The position numbers and the translations under genes are program-made. From Karalla daura (lineage: Eukaryota; Chordata; Actinopteri; Chaetodontiformes; Leiognathidae): DNA of 64,000 bases. The notes beneath the pieces were generated by a model. It was not told where the DNA came from. It saw nothing but the letters and a program-made list of their open reading frames with translations, and ran no database searches. The stretch covers positions 5,213,577-5,277,576 of the forward strand of contig CM055205.1 in NCBI GenBank assembly GCA_029224185.1. Reading direction: 5' to 3'. Positions 14,001 to 24,549 of the stretch are shown in pieces (the stretch's first letter is position 1; the number at the start of each line of letters is the position of its first letter).

Positions 14001-15290
14001 GCGCTGTGAGCAGCAGGCGGCTGGGAGCAACGGCTCAGGAGCCTCAATGCACTGCATGTACAGTGAACTAATGCACACACAGTACATACTGTAGCAGAGT
14101 CTTCACAAGCGATCTGCTATCCTTTTAAGGCAATAAAACATCTAATTGTGTATCCTTATTCATTAGAACCACACAAGGGACAAGCAAAGTGACTATTCAG
14201 GCACATATATTAAAGAATATATATGGAATGCATTTAATTCATGTGCTACTCCAAAAACCCGTTATAACCCATAATAACATTTCTATTCGAGTTTTACCTG
14301 TCATAGAGTACCTTAAAGCTACGCTAAATTGTGTTTACTGTGGTAAAACATCTGGGCAGCGTCACGAGCACATACACTGGAAAAGTGAATGAGATATGAG
14401 TGTGCGTGCGTGTGAAACACACATGGGGAGAGGAAATAACGAGTCTTTAATAAGTCTCATTCGTCTAACAATGTTTATGTTTCAGTGGGAGCAGAATATT
14501 AACCAGTCAGAAAGAGACTATACTTCTCTATTCAGCACAATAGCACGCGCACACACACACACACACTCACATCCACACAAGCACGGATCCCGCCAGGAGA
14601 GGCGCGCGGCTGTCCTCCTGATGTAGTTTATTTGTTCTCATTCTCTTTTATTTGCGCCATTAAAATTCCTCTCGGGCCGGTTGATTGTTTTCTTCGACAA
14701 TGCGCGCCCATCCCTTCGTCAACTGGGCACGGAAGGAAATGTGAACGCTGGGGTTTTTCAGGGGTAGGTGCTTAAAGGGGCATTATCACCATGCCTTTTT
14801 CTCTGGAAGCGCGGCGGTTGAGGTACGCCGCTTGTACGGGCAACAGCAGCCCCGTCTTCCGCTCCGCACCGACAAGGACGTCTGCTTGCGCTTACAACTG
14901 TGTGATAAAAAGCACATTAATGCGAGCGCCCCTAACAAGGAATGGTTAAGAGTGTTTGTGGATCTTCAGAGCCGCCAGGACACTCCGGGCAAATTCGCCC
15001 GGCGCTGTGTCCATTCTTGCTGTGTCAGGGCTCCGAGTTTGAGTAAACACTACCTGGAGAGCTTTTATAAGTTTCATATGTGTAAGCACAAAACGGCTTT
15101 AGGCAACAGTGATGGAGTGTGAGCTAGTGAGTATTGGGGGAAACATCTCGGGTTTTGGCTCGGTGAGGGTTTTTCCTTTACAGGCCTGCTCGAGCAGTGA
15201 AGCATCTGTCTGATGCCTTTTTGTGAGTGATTGCACGAGAATCTATTGGACACTGAAATAGTGAAATGAAGATAGTGTAATATTGATGTC
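9405..15290. other. Intergenic, no gene recognised
   Basis: No recognisable exon. Contains a (GA)n tract at 10.95-11.0 kb and short CA runs near 10115 and 14550. The 10.43-10.53 kb part is AT-rich with several ATTA cores and no repeat signature. Short open frames of up to about 116 codons near 12.0-13.2 kb show no familiar protein features and lack supporting splice signals. Confidence 0.6.
10954..10997 (+). repeat. (GA)n microsatellite
   Basis: About 21 uninterrupted GA units. No associated gene. Confidence 0.95.
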
Positions 15291-15299
15291 CTCCTTACT

Positions 15300-15980
15300 G
15301 TCAGCTTTCAGTCTGATCTTGTCTATTGTATTTCTGTGTTCTGCCAGTGTCTGTCTGTCTTGGCTTCTGAACTCCTCCTTCTTGGCTCTCCCTATGAGCC
15401 AATGATGGGGTTTCTCTTTCTATTGGCTGGCAGCTGGCTCATCTGCCAGGTATATAGCCCACCTGAGCTGAGGAGCCAGGTGCCAGACCGATGCCAGCAA
15501 CTCTCCGTGCCTTGCGTCCTGTCATTCCCTGCTCTTGCCCTGCGTTCTGATAATCCGTTTTCGGGCTGGTTTCCCCCTCAACCAGGTTTTGTTTTCTTTG
15601 TACTTTGTATTCCAGTGTTAGGTTCATTTTGTGTTCTAGTTAGTTTGGGTTCTTGGTTGTTCCTGCGAAAACCTTGTTCTTTTGTTCATAGCCAGATTTT
15701 GTTTAGTCAGATAGATTGTGCCTGCGGCGACCGGTGGTCCCAGGTTTTGTGTTTTCTAGATTAGATAGTGTAGTGTTTCATTTTCACCTGCGGCGACCGT
15801 TGGTCCCACGTATTTAGTTTATAGCTCAGATCGCTTTTGTATTAATTCGTCACCAGTGGAAGCTTAGCTCCAGGTTCATTTGTTGTGCTTTATTTTGGTT
15901 CATCCTTCGAATAAAGCCCTGTTAACTCCAGATCTATCTGAGTGTGCTCCTGGGTCTTCCGTGAGGAAACCTGATACTTA
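15300..15980 (+). mobile_element. LTR-like element, probable solo LTR remnant
   Basis: The sequence has the texture of a teleost LTR: a CT-rich 5' half, a promoter-like 'tatatagccc' near 15450, then AATAAA at 15910-15915, followed about 40 bases later by 'tgctcctgggtcttcc' and an end of the form ...ACTTACA. Two near-identical 22-base copies of 'cctgcggcgaccggtggtcc' start at 15721 and 15787, a 66-base spacing, as in internally repeated LTRs. I could not define the left boundary or a target-site duplication. No gag or pol coding sequence flanks it. The 142-codon open frame across it resembles no protein I know. Confidence 0.5.
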
Positions 15981-15984
15981 CAGG

Positions 15985-16175
15985 CAGTTCTTAATGACCC
16001 TCACATATATATGGAAAGTCATGAAGTTTCAGTCACCCCCTAGGGACATTTAAGAGTCTCCAGTTGACCCTAATGTATGTTTTTGAACTGTGGGAGGAAA
16101 CCCAACTACATGAAGAAAAACACATTAATTACACGCAAAACTCCACACAGAATGGCCTTCAGCCGGACCGATATA
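15985..16175 (+). repeat. Degenerate teleost dispersed repeat
   Basis: Segments such as 'tttaagagtctccagttgac', 'gaactgtgggaggaaaccc' and 'aaaactccacacagaatggc' match in order the widely dispersed teleost repeat that normally includes the 'gggaggaaacc ... aactccacacagaaaggcc' blocks. It abuts the LTR-like element, so the LTR may have inserted into or next to an older copy. A copy in the opposite orientation lies near 50.02-50.13 kb. Confidence 0.7.
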
Positions 16176-16400
16176 CGGACCTACAGCTGTGTGGCGCTCG
16201 TTTTTCTCCCTCTGGCTGAAATAGAAATGTTTTAAGTTCTCAGAGTCAAAGCGCACGTCCTTAATTGGGTGTGACACGGGTTTTGAGAAAAGCAACAGTG
16301 AGGCTGTGAAAGTGCCATGGAGTCATTAAACAAAATAGGAATTACTTGCCACCTTATAATTAGAAGATAACAAACTTGAAAACTTAGCAGAGGTCTGCCT

Positions 16401-16420
16401 GTGTGAGTGTGTGTGTGTGC

Positions 16421-16469
<49 letters not shown>
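16401..16469 (+). repeat. (TG)n microsatellite
   Basis: Slightly interrupted TG repeat of about 69 bases, followed at about 16516-16536 by a second short TG run. Explains the His/Thr-rich reverse-strand open frames here. Confidence 0.95.
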
Positions 16470-16471
<2 letters not shown>

Positions 16472-18207
16472 AGCGTCTTCAGGCACACCGGTGCTGGTTC
16501 ATGAGGGTGCAGCAGGGTGTGTGTGTGTGTGTGTGCATTGCAGATGAAGTGGAGTATGAAGGTGCTGATTAATAAATGCAAAATCATTCACATGGAACAG
16601 CTGAGACAGACACCGACATTGCGAGACCAAAGCTGCACCGATGATGTAACGCGCGACAGATAATCTGTGAAAGAAAAGTTTGGCGGCAATAATAAATATT
16701 GTAATAAAGAGGTTCGAAATGTTTTTGAAGGTGAGAACAAAGTGGTCTGTGGACCAGCGATTATTATGTCGAGGGTTCATGATGTTTGTGACTTTGTTCT
16801 TCCTCTTCCACTTTTAAGAACAACGTAACTGTCGAGAGCACCCAGGCAAGACATACACCACATGTGGCTCCAACTGACTCGCTGTGCTGTCTCTCCAGAA
16901 TTCGGGTGACATTTAACCATTTGTAACCGGTTGTCCCGATCGGTACTTTGGAAACGGGTTCGCTCATCGGATTTTCCAATGGTACCTGAACGCACCAGAC
17001 GTGACAGCGACACTATTATGTTCAGTAATGAAGATGGTCAGTTGTTAACAAACGTTTTAAGAGGAGGTGGAGATCTGACGCCTATGGGTTCAAGAACAAA
17101 CTTTTCATAGTGTTTCCTGTTCTAAAAATTCCTAGTTTAGCTTGTTCCTGTCTTTTCCAGAGGTGCCACCGCCCACGTTGTCTCACCAAGTCCATCCCGA
17201 TACGAAAGTTCAAATCATATCAGGCGAAGGTGCTTACCGCTCATATACCAAATTCACTAGAAAGCACAGGCAATTTCACTGACATTATTAAGAGCAGCAC
17301 AAAACACATTCCAAGACATTATTTAACAGCAGTAATGCAGGAACCCAGGGGGAGCTAGTGACGGCATTTTACTCTTAATGGGATACCTGACATCCTGCGA
17401 GCCCTCTTGAAACTCTCAGATGATAAATATTGGTTTGTAATCAATGAGAAAAAAAATTAGCAAGCACTGTTGATATAATAATACAATGTGGAACAGGATA
17501 CGTAAGTCAGTGACTCGGTAAGAATGATTCTACTTCACTGAAAGGAGTGGGAGTTGTCGCCCAAGCTGCAATCATGCATTTTACACAGAGCACAATGAGT
17601 TAATGGAAAGGAATTAAAGCGGGACTGATTCCATGGATCAGCCGCTGTTTTTCATCAAGACTATTGTTCAAGCAGCTGATAATGGCGCGGCCTGAAAATG
17701 GACCGCATCTAATGAAAAGTGCACTAAAATTTGTGGAGATTCTCTAGATTGAGATGCAGGCACGTTGTTGCTGTGTGTGGGGTGAAAGCAACCAAAAAAA
17801 AAAGAAAAAATCGAAATGATGGCGAGATGAAAAATGTAGAACGAACAATGTCAATATGACGTGACAGTCGCTCAGCGTCAGAGCAAACAGCGTCGCGTTA
17901 CAGACAAACCAACCATTTTCATTTCAGATTCCATTGTCATCAGGTTTTCTTTACCTCAAATAGCACATTTGTTTTGACTTTTAATGGCATTTTATAGCTC
18001 ATTTAGCAGTACCCCGGACTTGGTCCGACCTCCCGGACGTGCGCACATGCGTGAGTGTTTTCTGCCAATCAATAAAAGTGTCATGCGGCATGTTGATGTG
18101 CTTGTCAGAAGACACACACTAATAAAACAAACTAGCTGTGCTGGATTTTAGGTGTTGACAGAAGGCAAATTCCGTCTCAGCCCAGGAACCCAATCCCCAA
18201 CCACCTT

Positions 18208-18238
<31 letters not shown>

Positions 18239-20246
18239 GAGTGTTGAGGCGGCGTGGCGGGAGGCGGGGGGAGGAGGGGGGGGGGGGTCACACTATTAAC
18301 AACCTGCAGTGGTCCGATAACACTTTGCATTAGATGAGAGCGGGCAGAGCTGGCCGTTCTTCCTGAGGAGGTTCAGGTTATTTAACACAGCCTGTCTTAA
18401 TCCCACACACTGTCACTGAAAAGTCTGCCAGAGGAGTCCATCTGCTCCCCGCACACAGGTTTCTCCAATGCGTGAGGCTCAGAAACTTTCTCGAAAAAAA
18501 AAAGAAAAAAACTTTCCGAGGTCCCTCGATGTGGCTGAGCTTGAATGAGAATCTAAAATAATCGCAAAATCGAAAGGAGGAATCTTCAAAACGGAGCATG
18601 AAACCGGGCCTTTAGATGATTTTCTGTGTTTCATTTGGGATTAATGCCACACAGCAAAGTAACATTCATCATTTCAACGAGCTTTCTAATGAGCAATACT
18701 CCGCTGCATGTTGATGAATTCCTCTTGGAAGTTCAGTACAGTCACGGTCAGAGACACTGTATCTCCTCCTCCACACAACAGGCCTCTCGCTGTCTCCCTC
18801 CCCGGTCTTTTGTCTCTCATCATCTCCATCTCGGAGACAGGCAGCTATTTAACAGCAGCGACCCGACCGAAGGCTCCGCTGAGCAGCCTGCGAAGCACTT
18901 CCACTGAGCTGGTTTTTGCATTGGTGTCTCGGGAGCTTTTCTTTCTTTCTCTTGTTTTTTTTTTGTCTCTCGGCTGTGCACGTCCACTGTGACGACAGGA
19001 GGGGAGAGGCGGCTCGCTACATGTGAAATTTGCCACAGAGGGATTAGGGCACTGCACAAAAAAAGAAAAACCTCAAACGTATGATTGGTATTTATACTCA
19101 GAGATGCCCCAGAACCCGCTGACACAGACACACACTGACACCGATACATTTGCTAAAAGCCTGCGCTGCGTATGCTGTTTGATCGAACGAGCCGGATCCT
19201 CGATGCAACACAGCTTTATATTAGAGCGGAGGTGAGAAGTCGTTCAAAAACCAAGAGGGAAGGAAAAAAAAACAGGATCGATGAACTATTGAAAGCTGCA
19301 CAGAGCTGAGCGCCGCGCTGATCTCCCAGTCCCCCCAGCGCGGCTGCAGACTCGGGGAAGACCTTTGATTCAGTATTAATATGCCAGACGCTGGCGATGC
19401 CAGCAGCGGTGTGAGGTTGCGTCGGAGCATGGCAGAGCTCCTAGTCAGAGCCCCGAGGCTCGGGAACCATCCGCCCCAGGTAATCAGGTCAGAATGAGTC
19501 AGTGATCTCCTTCAAGTTCCTCCTCAAAACGTACTTTCATGGGATTTTCTTGACTTAACTCGATCCCCCCCCCCCTCAGTTTTACCTGGGCCTGCCCTTT
19601 TGAATATTGATTTTCTGTCAGCCGTGAATCAATTCAAATTTTGAGGTTATTTTAATCCCTTTAAGAGATATTTTTCCACATCCTCTCGCCGGGCTGTGTT
19701 TTCAGGATTCACACCAGTCGTCCTCCAAACACCAGCGAGGGGAAAAGCTGATACTGAGCAGAACTGAACTCCCACTCCTGCGGCAAACGTGCGGCGAGGC
19801 TGCCGGTGGAGTGAGCCGTGAAGCGAATTGTCGCAGTTCACAGTTTGGAAACAGAATTGCTGAGAAGGTCAGAAAGTCAATAAATCCAGCAAGACACTCA
19901 ATAAATTGGTAACAGTGCGGGTGTGATCCTGTTTTGGGCTCAGAATGTGCTCGGACAGTGGGAGCTTCTCTCATTGTCAGTGCGTGTTAGAGAAAATCAA
20001 GCCCTGTGGACTTCTGGACGCCTTGGTGTACCAGGGTCTACATGGCTGCCTGTTGGGAGCACGTCCTGATGTAGATTATTGTTTTATTATGACGCCCAGT
20101 GCAGCAGTGCATTGATTTTACATTTTAGTTCTTTCACTCTCACACTCCCAGAAAAACCCCACCCCCTTCTCAGAAAAACCCCACGCCGATGTGCAAACAA
20201 AGACTGGTTAGACCAAGACAGCTCACGAAGAGTCAGCTTCCTGTAC

Positions 20247-20280
20247 ACATGTATGCATACATGTCGACATGTATGCAACG
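20247..20280. repeat. 18-bp perfect palindrome plus a third half-copy
   Basis: The sequence acatgtatgcatacatgt is its own reverse complement. After two bases a third 'acatgtatgca' half-unit follows (20267-20277). It is probably simple-sequence in origin. Confidence 0.8.
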
Positions 20281-20467
20281 CCCCTCTATGAGACAGGCAG
20301 CAGTCTGGAGTCTGTTGACTCCAATGGTAGAAGTGAATGTGGACACAGCTTGGATTCACAGTGATTCACACAGTGATTCTTTTGCCCCATGGTCACTTCA
20401 GTAAAATAGTCATTTTCCACAAGCCACATCTCTTCTGAACATTTTGCCATGAAAATGGCAATTTTTT

Positions 20468-20501
20468 CATACAGGAACTTTGTCCATACAGGAACTTTGT
20501 C
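20468..20501 (+). repeat. 17-bp perfect tandem duplication
   Basis: 'catacaggaactttgtc' occurs twice, head to tail, with no mismatch, indicating a recent slippage duplication. Confidence 0.9.
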
Positions 20502-21848
20502 CCTGAATATGTCTTTGGGTGGGGTTAAGGTGGCCACGCCCATTTAGGAGACACTTTAGGTGAGACATTTAGGTATATCATTTACTTCTGATGGCTCAGT
20601 GACTTCTCATGAGCCATCTTGTCAGCATCGTCAGAAACTATATCTTTGATGCAAAGTCGCCACAGAAAGGCTTAATCTCAGCCTAGAGCTCGAATGTGTG
20701 GACTCTGACCCACCAGTCAGTGGGGTCAACACATTTCACCCACAATGTGAATAGTAGGGCTCATGGTGGCTGCCGTTAAGTCAGAATTTCAGTCTGCATA
20801 ATACCATCTCCAGCACCAACACCGCTAGAGCGTTGATTCTGTGTGGGTTCACTCGTATCAGCAACTCTTTCCCAGTATTAATAGAAGAGACGGATCCTCT
20901 GCAAGCTGGAACCACTACAGCTTAGATGTGTTGTTCACCTCTGGCACCATCTTTCACTGTAGAGCTGCTTCCTAACAGGCTGGGAGAGAAGAATGGCTCG
21001 GCTGTGGGGAAGGGAGTCTTTGTTTCGGAACTAGAAAGTGAGCCGTGAAAGCCAGAAATGTCAGAGCTCAGACACACACAGACTAACAACAGTATCAGCT
21101 CTCTGCCAAGAGACAGTGTGGTGGTCACAGGGCTGATGGGACAGCAAAACATGCTGCTTTTGCAAACAAGACTCCATGGGTAAGATGATAGGGAAAAATA
21201 AATACTAGGTTACGTTTTAAGGGGAGACGTGCACTTTGATCTGTGTCAAAACACTTTGTACCATCCACCCAGTTCTCCTCATGCTTAATTTTCAACCCAC
21301 TGTTCGGACATTATACCGTTTCCTGCTGTGCCACGGTACTGAACATAAACATAGGTTCTTTTAAGTCTGAGCAAACAACCAGGCCTGTCGATCTCCGGAG
21401 AGGACAGTGCGCGTTTCATGTTCTTCTTGACAGAAGTGGATTTTTTTTTTCTCCCACATGCAGAAGTGGATCTGGAACAAGATCAGACAGCAGCTGAACT
21501 CCTCAGTGGATCTGACTGACACTGATAGAGAAATCATCCAATACAGGGAGAGAAAAAAAACAAAAAACAAAACCTGATTTGATGTGCCGCAAGTTTGTGA
21601 GAAATTAAACAAAGAGACAACAGTTCGACGGTTAGGACCTGGGGAGGGTTCTAGTTCAACACGCCACACTGAGCGCGGTGGCAAATCTATGCAACCCTTG
21701 GAGATTCATCACCACGTGTGGTGGCCTCTCACGTCTCCTTTTGTGGTTTGCACCTACATCGAGTGGAGAACGCATCCCTCAGGTGTAAAACTGTTAAAAG
21801 GGCCATGATAGAATATAACAACGTAAAGAACCGTCCGACGTATTTATG

Positions 21849-22367
21849 TCGGCAAAAATGCAAATGTTGTGGTTTATTTCATCGTTCAGGCGGCCCGCAC
21901 CCTCCCTGCCGCTGATGATTAATGGGACAGGCGTCGCATTTTGGATGGAGAACTTCCTTGACAAAACACATTAATGCCAAGGCCTGTTTTACATTCCCCT
22001 CCCCGGCTGTGTCGGGCTATCAGTGGAAATGCAGGGGAGAACATGTCTGCATGCAAAATGGTCTCATCAAAAAAAAAAAGAAAACAGAGATAAAAATGAG
22101 AGGGGGGGGGAAGAAAACACACGAAGGCGCGGGTGGAACGCACACCCCGCGTTGACAAATGTGCAAATGGACTGCCCATTTCATTCCATCAGGCGCATCT
22201 CACGTCCTCCGCTTTGCTAATGATTAATGGGACAGACGGCTCATTTTGGACGGAGAGCGTGCCTGACAACACGCATCAATAAACGGGGCCGCTTTGCATT
22301 CGGTCCACCTTGCTATCGGTGGAAATGCAGTGGGGGGGGGAAACATTCGACGGCATGCAAAATGGTT
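21849..22367 (+). repeat. Tandemly duplicated ~215-bp non-coding block
   Basis: Copy 1 spans about 21849-22063 and copy 2 about 22151-22367, a period of roughly 303-305 bases. They share ordered blocks: 'tgcaaatg', 'atttcat..catcaggcg'-like, 'atgattaatgggacag', 'cattttgga.ggagag', 'cctgacaa', 'ggaaatgcag' and 'gcatgcaaaatgg'. The blocks are separated by diverged spacers, and A- and G-runs follow or interrupt the copies. Neither copy has coding potential. Such block-wise conservation suggests selection on short motifs inside a duplicated regulatory element, but the two copies alone cannot prove this. Confidence 0.75.
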
Positions 22368-22369
22368 GG

Positions 22370-24330
22370 AGATTTTCCATTTGAGAGTAAACATCAAAAC
22401 CAATTTTCAGGGGCTGCTGGAGCTGCAGCTACCTTTACCTGAATTTCGTTTTTATTACATCAGGGCTTTTTTCCTATCTGAAAATCAGTGCTGGATACAG
22501 CAATTGGCTTGTGCAAACTGTGCCCTCGCAACCATGTGCTCCCCCAACCCGTGCATATTTCTTCAATGCATAGCACCGAAAATGAGCGGTTCGATCCCTC
22601 TGCAATATTGCATTTTAAAGTTTGGGTTTTTTTTTTTAAAGACTTTTAACGAGACACCTGACCAAACAGCACTGAATAAAACAGGTGTGACAGAGACGTT
22701 TCTGAGGAAATAAATCTTTTCACAGCTGGTTTTAATCACATTTAAGACCGTTGCATCGTAATGGAGAGATGACTGGCATACTTGGTTGTGTTGCTGGTAT
22801 TTCCCAGTTCTGGAAACTGAAGGCGCAGAGTCATGGCAATGAACGTGAAAGGATGTGGAGCAGATGATGAAGCCAGCCAGTGCAATACCTGATACCTGAA
22901 AGTTTAGGTGTTTTTGCTCCAATTAAAAAGTGCACGGTGCTCTACTTCCTGTAGCTTCCTTATCGTCACCATAGCTGAGTGGTGTTTTTCCTTTGGCTTC
23001 TTACTGTAGTCTAATTATATGAAAAGCTCAGCCTCACCATGAACCAGACAACAGCAAAGATTCCTTTCTTCTGCTGTTTTGCTGTTTTGCTCCCCCACCG
23101 ACTGAGCAGTACAGTGCATTCGCTTGCCGGAGGTGTCATTACAGCTGGAAAAATCAACAGTTACTGGCAGTAGCGTTCATTTTCCACAGCTTGTTTGTCA
23201 AGCTGTGTAGCCTAAATTGCAATTTAAAAGCCCGCTCTTGTGATTTAAAATTATACTCTTTCAAATGGTGACTTTGGTGCCAGGGTAATGAATCACTGAA
23301 CCCTGGCGGAGTTCATTTCCTTGTCATTTTGTTTTCTGCAAATGCATTCTGTGAATACATCTGGGCCTGGGTTTCCAGGTGGGGCACGAGCCCGACCTTA
23401 CAGTAGACATTTTGCTGAGGCTGAACTTGTAGCATATATGGCATATACTGTATGTCAACAAGTCCTGCATATAAAACACTGTTCACAAAGCGCTCACGTT
23501 GGAAAACAGTAAAAGCAATAACAAGCGTTAAGATTTCTACTTCCAAGGTGGAATAAGACGATCTGTGCTAAATGAAAGCCACTTAAGGGCAACGAAACTC
23601 ATGGTTAATAGGTTTAAAACGGTAAGTCGGAGCGGTGGGAACGGCTGAGAATAATAGCGCGGAGGTTCAGACTGCGGCGCTCTGTGCTTGTTCTCGCCGA
23701 CAGCAGCCTGGAGTGAATAAGGCAGCCTCACAGGGAGTGAACACACCAGGGGAAACTTCATTGCTCCTGGCAACTACGAGATACACGGATGGGTGTGAAG
23801 GACGTGTCGAGTCGCAGTCTGCAGTAATCAGTGGAAATGCAATGAGAGAGCAAAGTGGGCGGATAATACAGTTTTGCAATAATAAAATTAGAGTCGTGAT
23901 AAGCTGCTGAGCCGGGGCAAATGAGTAAAGGTCCGTTGGAGTTGTGTTAATACCAGTAAACCTGGCAGCCGGGGGGGGGGGGGGGGGGACATAAAAGAAG
24001 CAGGGGGTGATGGGCAAGCAGCCTTTGAGCTACTCCGTACAACCAGGCAATCGAAATGAATCAAAACGATTTTCCAGATTCAGGTTGGAGTAGACGTACT
24101 CGCGAGCCGAATCCTGAAAAAAGATAAAGAGCGAAGATGCGAGAGGGGGGGGGACTCACAAGAGCTCGAGCTGTTGCCGTCCTACTGGTCGGCGCTCTAC
24201 TGGTGTCCAGTTCCGAGCCCTGTTTGCTAATTAGCAGCTCCTGTTTGCTCCGTAGTCAGCCGTCTGTTGATCAGATCGGCCCCCGGATGAACGCCGACCC
24301 CCGCCGACCTCCTAATCCTAATCGTAATCT
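22370..24330. other. Intergenic, no gene recognised
   Basis: No recognisable exon. Contains an 18-base G-run at 23971-23988. Open frames of up to 139 codons (22294-22713) have no familiar sequence features. Confidence 0.6.
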
Positions 24331-24332
24331 TA

Positions 24333-24545
24333 ATCCATCCGTCTATTTTTTCACCACTTCCCATACAGTGGCCTCACAGGGGGTCGGGCTGGAGCCCAGC
24401 TCACATAGGGTGAAGGCAGGGGATATACACACACACACACCATTCACCGTCACGTTCTCAACCAGGGTCTTCAATCGGGTGAAATATTTATGATTTTGTG
24501 TGTGCCGGGATCAAACCCACATCAACCAGGCAAAGTCCACGCAGA
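24333..24545 (+). repeat. Degenerate teleost dispersed repeat
   Basis: Starts with 'atccatccgtctattttt', passes through 'gtcgggctggagcccagctc' and 'catagggtgaaggcaggg', and ends with a 'gggatcaaacccacatcaacc' block. This order is that of the common fish repeat whose ATCC-rich end precedes a 'ggctggagcc' block. A short CA run near 24430 lies inside it. No coding capacity. Confidence 0.7.
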
Positions 24546-24549
24546 ACGG

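Larger units (their letters stand above)
16490..21845. other. Intergenic, no gene recognised
   Basis: No recognisable exon. Contains a (TG)n run near 18208-18234, a G-run near 18277, a perfect 18-bp palindrome at 20247-20264 and a 17-bp direct tandem duplication at 20468-20501. The 17.37-17.76 kb part is repeat-free and rich in ATTA-like cores, a composition seen in vertebrate non-coding regulatory elements. That reading is an inference. Confidence 0.55.

Noticed and set aside
15336..15764. 142-codon open frame
   Set aside because: Lies within the LTR-like element and shows no retroelement protein motif.
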